DNA of 64,000 nt, taken from NCBI RefSeq assembly GCF_000092065.1, contig NC_009364.1:496001-560000 (forward strand), read 5' to 3'. Positions within the stretch are counted from its first letter, which is position 1, and each line of letters starts with the position of its first letter. This document shows, one piece after another, positions 58,102 through 64,000 of the stretch. The DNA comes from Ostreococcus lucimarinus CCE9901. Its lineage: Eukaryota > Chlorophyta > Mamiellophyceae > Mamiellales > Bathycoccaceae. The notes under the pieces were generated by a model, which was not told the origin of the DNA, searched no databases, and saw only the letters and a program-made list of their open reading frames with translations. Position numbers and translations under genes: made by a program.

Positions 58102-58248
58102 AGGTCCTACCTGGATTCGAACCAGAGTCGCTGGATTACTGCGTGCGCAATCCGAGGGCGAGAGCGCGCCGTTCGACCGGCGCTCGCGTATGGACACTTT
58201 GCGTGTGAATTCAAAGTCCAGAGTGATAACCAACTACACTATAAGACC
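58102..58248 (-). tRNA. trnQ(UUG): tRNA-Gln (UUG) with a 74-nt intron
   Basis: On the minus strand the 5' arm GGTCTTA (58248-58242) pairs with TAGGACC (58109-58103); one pair is G-U. Discriminator U is at 58102. The D arm and A box TAGTGTAGTTGG follow. The anticodon stem-loop is GGA-CTTTGA-(intron)-A-TCC, with anticodon UUG. The T arm is TCTGG-TTCGAAT-CCAGG, containing B box GGTTCGAATCC. The intron is 58137-58210 (74 nt), at the canonical 37/38 site. Exons sum to 73 nt. A TTTTT pol III terminator lies at 58091-58095 (minus). The sequence matches plant-type nuclear tRNA-Gln. Confidence 0.97.
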
Positions 58249-58375
58249 GTGACGGAAACTGATGGGCTTCACGTCGCCTTAACTACTCCACATGCCAAAC
58301 GATGTCGCCGTCGCCCCCGTAAAGTTGGCGGCGCCAAAGTTATGGGTTTTCCGCGCGCCGCGCGGGCGGCCGCGC

Positions 58376-58693
58376 TCACAGCGCGAGGTCCGCGAGCGCC
58401 TCCGCGACGGCGCCGTCGCTCGAGACCTCGCACGACGCGCGCTGGATCTCGGACAGGAGAATCATGTTGATCGTGCGCTGCGGCGCGGTGGCCTCGGAAC
58501 CGTCGTCCGCGATCGCGGCGTCGAGCGAGGCGTACTCGCGCGCGTCGGAGACGACGATGTTCCTCTGCTTGTCGACGCACCGAAGGGTGCCGACGAAGCA
58601 GCGCCCGTCGCGCGTGGTGGTGCGTATCGTCGCTCCGATGTAGTTTTCACGAAACGAGGACGAAGACGGGGACGAGGACGCCGGTGGAATCAT
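58376..58693 (-). CDS. NAA38: NAA38 (LSMD1): NatC N-acetyltransferase auxiliary subunit, Sm-like
   Basis: The predicted protein has 105 residues. A short Pro/Ser N-terminus leads to an LSm fold: IGATIRTTTRDGRCFVGTL (Sm1), VDKQRNIVVSDAREY and RTINMILLSEIQ (Sm2, where the usual RNA-binding G is replaced). The DAREY block after strand 4 and the absence of typical Sm RNA-contact residues favour NAA38. It holds NatC subunits together for acetylating Met-hydrophobic N-termini. ATG 58693 is the first true ATG. Confidence 0.85.
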   Translation of the reverse strand: MIPPASSSPSSSSFRENYIGATIRTTTRDGRCFVGTLRCVDKQRNIVVSDAREYASLDAAIADDGSEATAPQRTINMILLSEIQRASCEVSSDGAVAEALADLAL

Positions 58694-58777
58694 CACCGAG
58701 CGTCAAAGTGAGGCGAACGCGGCGGTCGATTTACACGCGAGCTAATAATTTTCCAAAGGGCGCCGACGCCGCGCGCG

Positions 58778-59923
58778 TCACCGCACGTCGCGGTAACACC
58801 AGTCGTACAGTTTACGCAATTTCTCCGGACCGACGCCAAAGTTCCAGCTGCACGCGATCAAGACGTGTATGCACGTCGCCTTGAAGTTGCCGAGTTGCTC
58901 TATACGTCGGCCCGAGGTGGTGACGACGCGGTCCAAGAGCTTCACTCGTCCGCGGTACCGCCCGCGACCTTTGACGTGCATGCGCACGCATAAATCCGCG
59001 TCTTCCATGATGGACAGCGAACCGTCGAAGCCGCCGACGGCGTTAAAATCGTCGAGGCGACAAAACATGGCTTGGTCGCCGAACAGGATGCGAAAGCCTC
59101 GAAGGTAGCCAAAAGGGCGACTAATCACAGCGCAATACGTCGTCTTGACGACGTTGTGATACGACATCGCCCAAAACGTGCGCGACTTGGTCTCTATGAG
59201 CGACACGAACCCGCCCACGACGGTCTTTTGATCGCGAAGCTGTCGACGAATGACGTCCACGACGTCCGCCGGCGGCGTCGTATCCGCGTGCAAAAACAAT
59301 ACGTAATCCCCAGTCGCGATTCGCGCGCCCGCGTTCATCTGATTCCCTCGTCCCTTTGCTCCCGAAACCACGATCGCGCCGTGCGCGGCGGCGATCGCCG
59401 CCGTGTCATCCACCGAGTCGCCGACGCTGACTATAACCTCCGCCGCCTCGGGCTCGAGCGCGCGTCGCAGTTGCTTCAACAACCGCCCGATCGCCTTGCT
59501 TTCGTTCCGAGCCGGGACCACGATCGAGACGCGTTTTTGCTCCCACGCGTCGTCATCGGGCGCGTCGTGCGCCGGTCGATCGTTCCACGCGATGACCTCG
59601 TGCGTCGTCCAGTTGAGCGCCACCGCCCCCGCGAACAACCTCATCCACGCGTTAAACTTCCTCGACGCCCCGTCGTGGTCGGGATCGTCGTCGTCGTCGC
59701 GCCAACGCCGCGCGCCGTCGTCGTCGTTCCCACCGAACCCACCGAGCCCGCCGCCGTCGAGCGCGGCGGCGGCGACGCGCGAAGCCTCGCGACGGCGCGA
59801 GGCCCGAGGCGCGGCGCGCGCGCTCGCGCGTCGTCCACCGCGCCGCCGCGCCGCCGCGTCCAACCGCGCGCGCGACGTCGACGTCGACGTCGATGTAGAC
59901 GTCGACGCGAAAGCCGCGGACAT
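58778..59923 (-). CDS. Family-2 glycosyltransferase (TIGR04283-like), predicted plastid/organelle targeted
   Basis: The predicted protein has 381 residues. The first 75 are Thr/Ser/Arg/Ala-rich and include an STSTSTSTS run. The GT-A core has VSIVVPARNESKAIGRLL, IVSVGDSVDDTAAIAA, GRGNQMNAGARIATGDYVLFLHAD (the GRG-x-QMNAGA motif of TIGR04283 proteins, DxD replaced by HAD), and FGDQAMFCRLDDFNAVGGF followed by MEDADLCVRM. These proteins occur in bacteria and plastids; the donor and acceptor are unknown. A membrane segment is not obvious. ATG 59923 is the first true ATG. Confidence 0.83.
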   Translation of the reverse strand: MSAAFASTSTSTSTSTSRARLDAAARRRGGRRASARAAPRASRRREASRVAAAALDGGGLGGFGGNDDDGARRWRDDDDDPDHDGASRKFNAWMRLFAGAVALNWTTHEVIAWNDRPAHDAPDDDAWEQKRVSIVVPARNESKAIGRLLKQLRRALEPEAAEVIVSVGDSVDDTAAIAAAHGAIVVSGAKGRGNQMNAGARIATGDYVLFLHADTTPPADVVDVIRRQLRDQKTVVGGFVSLIETKSRTFWAMSYHNVVKTTYCAVISRPFGYLRGFRILFGDQAMFCRLDDFNAVGGFDGSLSIMEDADLCVRMHVKGRGRYRGRVKLLDRVVTTSGRRIEQLGNFKATCIHVLIACSWNFGVGPEKLRKLYDWCYRDVR

Positions 59924-59985
59924 CGCGACGCGCGTCGCGCGACCGAATGTGCGGCGGACGCGCTTCGCGTCGAGTCGTCCCGTCG

Positions 59986-60492
59986 TCACGCCGACGTCGC
60001 CTCGACACCGCGCGCGCGCGCCTCGTCATCGTCGTCCTCGACGCGCGCGCGCGCGTCCTCGTCCGCGCGCGCGTCAACCGCGCGCCGCCGCTCTCTCGAC
60101 CCGCCGTCCCGTCGCTCGACGTACTCGCAATACTCTGCGTAAAAGGCGTCCTCGCGCGGCGCGCGCGTCGTCGTCGCCTCTCGCGCCTCGCCCCAATCCC
60201 GCTCGACGCCCGGCATCCCTCGACGATCCCACACCTTTCGCCCGCGTTCCAGCGCCCGCGTGTGCTCGCGCACGCGCTCCAGCGCCGCCATCTGCGCGGC
60301 GTCGTCGCGATCGCACTTCGCCTCGAACGCGCGCAGCGCGTCTCGCAGCGCGTCGCGCCCGTCGTCGACCCGCGCTTCGCCGTACACCGCCGCGCCGCGA
60401 CTCGCGCCCGTGTCCGCGCGCGCGCGCACGTTTCGTCGCGCGACGCCCGCGCGCGTCGCGCCCTTCGCGTCGTCGTCGTCGCGCGTCGCCAT
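59986..60492 (-). CDS. Hypothetical charged protein
   Basis: The predicted protein has 168 residues and no recognised domain. The middle (ALRDALRAFEAKCDRDD, AQMAALERVREHTRALERGRKVWDRRG) looks like a short helical bundle with coiled-coil character, followed by an AFYAEYCEYVERRDGG segment. N- and C-terminal parts are Arg/Asp-rich and unordered. The aromatic YAEYCEY and WDRRG stretches argue for coding. It could instead be a shadow in a GC-rich interval. The start is ATG 60492, 62 bp upstream of the GT2 gene's ATG on the same strand. Confidence 0.45.
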   Translation of the reverse strand: MATRDDDDAKGATRAGVARRNVRARADTGASRGAAVYGEARVDDGRDALRDALRAFEAKCDRDDAAQMAALERVREHTRALERGRKVWDRRGMPGVERDWGEAREATTTRAPREDAFYAEYCEYVERRDGGSRERRRAVDARADEDARARVEDDDDEARARGVEATSA

Positions 60493-60889
60493 CTCGCGTC
60501 GTCGTCGCGCGTCTCGGCGAGCGTTTTTTTTTCCGTTTTCACCGTCGCGACGACGTCGCGTCCGACGCGTCGCGACGCGCGGTCGCGACGACGACGGACG
60601 TCGACGACGACGCGACGACGACGACGCGAGGGGCGACGCCTCGACGCGCGCGCGTCGATTCGCGAAAGAGCGAACGCGCGTTCGCACCGCGCGCGACGGC
60701 GACCGCGCGCGACGCCTCGAGGCGCGACCGCGCGGTCGCCCTCGCGACGCGCGCGCGCGACTTACGGGTTTTTCGCGCCGTCGCGCGTCGCGCGTCGCGC
60801 GTCATTCGTCACTCGTCGGCGCGCGTCGACGCGCGTCGGGCTTCGTCGACGCCCGTCGCGTCGATCGATCGTACATTGAAGCGCGCGGC
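60493..60889. other. 397-bp divergent spacer, no gene recognised
   Basis: It lies between the minus-strand hypothetical gene and the FtsH gene. The sequence is very GC-rich with a 9-T run at 60524-60532. Open frames exist on both strands but translate only into Arg/Ala low complexity. It presumably carries the FtsH promoter. Confidence 0.55.
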
Positions 60890-63505
60890 ATGCTCGCGCG
60901 CGTCGCGGTGCGCGCGCCCGCGCGCGACGCGCGACGCGACGCGACGAGGACGAGGACGAGGACGACGAAGCGTTCGAAGATGACGATGACGACGACGACG
61001 ACGACGACGACGCGCGCGATGGCGCGCGCGATGACGACGACGACGACGCGCGCGACGCGCGGGACGGTCGTCGTCGTCGGTGGGCGCGCGCGCGCGCGCG
61101 AGGGACGCGAGGGCGCGCGCTCGGGACGGACGCGAAGGGAGGCGCGAGGGCGCGAGGACGAGGACGAGACGGGCGAGGACGAGGCGCGAGGCGCGAGCGC
61201 GGAGGGATCGAGCGAAACGACGACGGGAGGCTCGGAAACGTCGACGTCCGAGACGGCGGCGACGGCGACGGGACGCGAGGGGGGGAAAGCGTCGTGGATA
61301 AGGGCGAAGGCGAAGGCGTTCGCGGACGGTTTACCCTTCGCGGCGAATAAAAAGAAGTGGGACGCGCTCTTCGCCGACGCCGACGCGAGTCCGCTGGACG
61401 CGGCGAAGCAGGACGTGTTGATGCGAGAGCTGTTGGCGTACGATAGGAACGATGATTTGATGAAGCGGTTCGAGACGAGACGGTACGCGAGCGGGCCGGT
61501 GTCGGTGCTCGCGTACGTCACGGCGCTCGTGCGGACGAATAGATTGGAACACTTCGTCGCGGGCGGCGATGCGGGATTCGGGAAGCCGTTGCCGAGCTTC
61601 GACGAGTCCACGGCGTATCGCAAGCTTCCGGATTTGTTGGGCGATCTCTCCGAACGCTCGAAAGGCGCGGACGCGCTCGTGCCTTTGGAGACGGGGAAGA
61701 GCGCGCAGGCGCCGTTGCACGTCGCCTTTGTCGGTGGTGTCGGTGGATTGGCGCCGCCGCAAAGCGCGGGGCGGCGATTGTTGAATGCGTTTTTAGGTTT
61801 CATGCTCTTCATCGCGAGTTTAAGCTTCTTGAGCACGCTGGCGTTGCGTCACATCGCGGTTCGCGTCATCGAGAGCGGGCCGAGTCACAGTTCGAGTCAC
61901 TCGTTGCCGGCGCCGCGAGACGAATCGGGCTCGTCTGCGTCTTCGAGCTTGGGGCCGGGTTCGAACGGTGGTGGACCGAACTTTGACCCGAAGCAGTTCA
62001 ACAAAGACACGATGCCGGAGAAGAGTTTGAAGACGTTCGACGACGTCAAAGGGTGCGACGAGGCCAAGGACGAGCTCGCGGAAATCGTCGAGTATTTGAG
62101 AAATCCGGAAAAGTTTACGCGACTCGGTGGCAAGTTGCCGAAGGGCGTCTTACTCACGGGTCCACCGGGAACGGGTAAGACCTTGCTCGCGCGCGCGGTC
62201 GCGGGCGAGGCGGACGTGCCATTCTTTTATCGAAGCGGGAGCGAGTTCGAAGAAATGTTCGTGGGCGTGGGGTCCAAGCGCGTTCGCCAGCTCTTCGCCG
62301 CGGCGAAGAAGAAGACGCCGTGCATCGTCTTCATCGACGAAATCGATTCCATCGGTACGTCGCGCAAGTCCATCGAGAACCAGCACCGAAAGACGCTGAA
62401 CCAGTTGTTGACGGAGATGGATGGGTTCGAGCAAAACGACGGCATCATCGTCCTGGCGGCGACGAACATCCCGGAGTCGCTCGACCCCGCGCTCACGCGT
62501 CCGGGGCGATTCGATCGCATGGTGCACGTGCCTAATCCCGATATCGGTGGCCGCCGCGAGATCCTCGAGCATTACTTGGACGACAAGCCGACGACGAGCG
62601 ACGTGGACGTCGACAAAATCGCGCGCGGCACCGCCGGATTTAGCGGCGCCGAGTTGTTCAACCTGGTGAACATGGCGGCGGTGCAAGCGGCGATGGCAGA
62701 CGCGCCGGCGATCACCGCCGCGGATCTTGATTGGGCGCGCGATCGCGTGTTGATGGGTGCCGAGCGCAAATCCGCGGTATTGAGCGAAGAAAACCGAAAG
62801 TTGACGGCGTACCACGAAGCCGGACACGCGCTCGTGGCGTTGAAATCCGACGCGGCGCTTCCGATTCATAAAGCCACCATCATGCCTCGAGGGTCGGCGC
62901 TGGGGATGGTGATGCAACTTCCCGACAAGGACGAGACAAGCGTGAATCGCAAGCAACTCATGGCGCGTTTGGACGTGTGCATGGGCGGTCGCTTGGCCGA
63001 GGAGCTCATCTTTGGCTCGGACGAAGTCACCACGGGGGCGAGCGGGGATCTGCAGCAAGCCACACGTTTGGCGTTTTACATGATTAGCGACGTCGGCATG
63101 AACACCAACTTAGGTCCGGTGCATCTTTCGAGCATTCGCGGTGGAAACGCCGGACGCGGTGCTTCTGGGTCCACGGAGTCCGCCGTCGACGGCGAAGTCA
63201 TCAAGCTCTTGAAGGATTCGCAAACGCGCGTGCAAAAGCTGTTAAAATCCAACCTGAGCGATTTGCACACCATCGCCAAGGCGTTGATGGAGAAGGAAAC
63301 GCTCACGGGGAACGAAATCCGCGCGCTCATCGGGATGCCTCCGGCGAAAGAACCGGTGGCCGTCGTATCGCGCGCCAAGCCCAAGGCGCCGAAGCCCAAG
63401 GCGCCCGAGGCCAAGGCGGAAAAACCGAGCGAAGACGCGGCGGAGGAGGACGAAACGACGATCATCGTCATTCAGCTCAAGGACGAGGACGATTCGCCCA
63501 AGTAG
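60890..63505 (+). CDS. FtsH-type i-AAA metalloprotease (FtsH11/FtsH4/YME1 class)
   Basis: The predicted protein has 871 residues. A Thr/Arg-rich presequence of about 80 residues precedes an acidic linker. A transmembrane helix is at about 297-320 ([20 protein letters not shown]). The AAA module has Walker [18 protein letters not shown] near 423, Walker [13 protein letters not shown] near 479 and [21 protein letters not shown]. The zinc protease site [12 protein letters not shown] is near 640, and [18 protein letters not shown] follows. One TM and the [18 protein letters not shown] block indicate the YME1/FtsH4/FtsH11 class. It does quality control in the mitochondrial inner membrane or plastid envelope. 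The exact organelle is undecided. Confidence 0.92.
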   Translation: MLARVAVRAPARDARRDATRTRTRTTKRSKMTMTTTTTTTTRAMARAMTTTTTRATRGTVVVVGGRARAREGREGARSGRTRREARGREDEDETGEDEARGASAEGSSETTTGGSETSTSETAATATGREGGKASWIRAKAKAFADGLPFAANKKKWDALFADADASPLDAAKQDVLMRELLAYDRNDDLMKRFETRRYASGPVSVLAYVTALVRTNRLEHFVAGGDAGFGKPLPSFDESTAYRKLPDLLGDLSERSKGADALVPLETGKSAQAPLHVAFVGGVGGLAPPQSAGRRLLNAFLGFMLFIASLSFLSTLALRHIAVRVIESGPSHSSSHSLPAPRDESGSSASSSLGPGSNGGGPNFDPKQFNKDTMPEKSLKTFDDVKGCDEAKDELAEIVEYLRNPEKFTRLGGKLPKGVLLTGPPGTGKTLLARAVAGEADVPFFYRSGSEFEEMFVGVGSKRVRQLFAAAKKKTPCIVFIDEIDSIGTSRKSIENQHRKTLNQLLTEMDGFEQNDGIIVLAATNIPESLDPALTRPGRFDRMVHVPNPDIGGRREILEHYLDDKPTTSDVDVDKIARGTAGFSGAELFNLVNMAAVQAAMADAPAITAADLDWARDRVLMGAERKSAVLSEENRKLTAYHEAGHALVALKSDAALPIHKATIMPRGSALGMVMQLPDKDETSVNRKQLMARLDVCMGGRLAEELIFGSDEVTTGASGDLQQATRLAFYMISDVGMNTNLGPVHLSSIRGGNAGRGASGSTESAVDGEVIKLLKDSQTRVQKLLKSNLSDLHTIAKALMEKETLTGNEIRALIGMPPAKEPVAVVSRAKPKAPKPKAPEAKAEKPSEDAAEEDETTIIVIQLKDEDDSPK

Positions 63506-63610
63506 TTTACGCCCGAGGACGAGGAGCGACGAGGAGCGACGATGTACGACGGACACACTATGACTAGCTATCTTTCACATTACGAATACAGTACCAACAC
63601 GACGTTTCCT

Positions 63611-64000
63611 TCACGACGACCGCAGCCTGGCCAACTCGCACGCGATGTCCGCGCCGATTTTAGCGTTGTTCATCACCAACGCGATGTTCGCCTTCAAACT
63701 CGCCCCGCCCGTGAGCTCGGCGACGCGTTTCAGGACGTACGGCGTGACGTCGCGGCCCGCGACGCCTCGTTCTTCGGTTTCGCGCAACGCGCGCGCCGTC
63801 GCGCTCTCGATGCTCGCCCCCAGCGCCTCGTGCTCGAGCGGTATCGGCACCGCGAAAACGCTTCCGCTGTTTAGATTCAGCCGCAGTCCCGCGTCGATGA
63901 CCTTCGCCGCCTCCAGAGGCGTGTCCACGCGCGCCGGCGCCTCGCATCCGCTCGATCTCGTGAAAAAAGCTGGAAATTCGTCGACGCCGTACGCGCACAC
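63611..64000 (-). CDS. PsuG: Pseudouridine-5'-phosphate glycosidase (PsuG), N-terminus beyond window edge
   Basis: The 129 visible residues end the protein; the 5' part lies beyond 64000. Blocks match PsuG/indigoidine synthase A-like proteins: GVDEFPAFFTRSSGCEAP, LNSGSVFAVPIPLEHEALG, GRDVTPYVLKRVAELTGG and SLKANIALVMNNAKIGADIA. The enzyme splits pseudouridine 5'-phosphate into uracil and ribose 5-phosphate; in plants it works in peroxisomes. The visible tail ends in LARLRSS without a clear C-terminal SKL. It is convergent with FtsH. Confidence 0.9.
   Translation of the reverse strand: MCAYGVDEFPAFFTRSSGCEAPARVDTPLEAAKVIDAGLRLNLNSGSVFAVPIPLEHEALGASIESATARALRETEERGVAGRDVTPYVLKRVAELTGGASLKANIALVMNNAKIGADIACELARLRSS

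Noticed and set aside
59403-60983. 526-codon + strand frame opposite the glycosyltransferase and hypothetical genes
   Set aside because: It is Arg/Ser/Pro low complexity, opposite a clear GT2 domain, so a GC-driven shadow.
2113-64000. A ubiquitin/protein-quality-control gene island (APC10, EDEM, DeSI, RINGs, PSMA3, ATE1, FtsH)
   Set aside because: The genes are scattered among unrelated functions on both strands and work in different compartments; the number is not clearly above chance for a gene-dense genome.
1-64000. Transposons, integrated virus or organelle-DNA insertions
   Set aside because: I saw no transposase, reverse transcriptase, capsid or polymerase-like product, no long terminal repeats, and uniform GC apart from short spacers.

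Overview
The window is nuclear DNA from a very compact, GC-rich, intron-poor green-algal genome, most likely a picoplanktonic prasinophyte of the Mamiellales (Ostreococcus or Micromonas type). The gene content is eukaryotic: APC10, AP-4 sigma, 20S proteasome alpha, the TFIIH p52 subunit, V-ATPase subunit A, EDEM and a spliced tRNA-Gln. Plastid genes show that it is photosynthetic: HCF164, a fibrillin, and several proteins with Arg/Ala/Ser/Thr-rich transit peptides. Most genes are single-exon and lie tens of bases apart on both strands. The three introns I could place begin with GTGCG(A/C/T) and end in (C/T)AG; two of the three have a CTGAC-like branch site near the 3' end. I cannot fix the species.

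Layout, left to right. 1-14 kb: a CAMTA transcription factor (C-terminus outside the window), APC10, the complex I LYR subunit NDUFB9 (spliced), an RBM28/Nop4 ribosome-biogenesis protein, EDEM mannosidase, a PPPDE/DeSI protease, AP-4 sigma (spliced, with an 11-nt first exon), QSOX, a DUF3110-like protein and a RING protein. 14-30 kb: a ZRANB3-like helicase with an HNH domain, V-ATPase A, a DUF1802 protein, a CAMSAP/patronin-like protein (CH-like N-terminus and CKK C-terminus), EF-hand TMEM65, a SERF-like protein, a coiled-coil protein, RABL6, a composite 2OG-oxygenase protein, a microcephalin-like BRCT protein and a tail-anchored golgin-like protein. 30-44 kb: a RING/RAWUL-like protein, a secreted duplicated-domain protein, a molybdopterin oxidoreductase, GH18, proteasome alpha-7, a fibrillin, HCF164, a NIP-like RING-H2 protein, a THUMP/Tan1 protein, an MFS carrier, two unknown proteins, a GNAT and a Cys-rich membrane protein. 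44-64 kb: the glycine decarboxylase P protein, GatB, PRPP synthetase (spliced), ATE1, a P1B heavy-metal ATPase, TFIIH p52, an EEP nuclease, intron-containing tRNA-Gln(UUG), NAA38, a family-2 glycosyltransferase, a small unknown protein, an i-AAA FtsH protease and a 5'-truncated PsuG.

There is no operon logic. Neighbours are mostly functionally unrelated housekeeping genes in alternating orientation, with very short divergent spacers (14, 49, 85, 87 and 90 bp) that must act as shared promoters. The most interesting single locus is the CAMSAP-like gene at 20364-21779, a predicted microtubule minus-end protein in a very small alga. Next are the C2HC/2OG-oxygenase composite, the CC-repeat membrane protein and the CPGC-repeat secreted protein.
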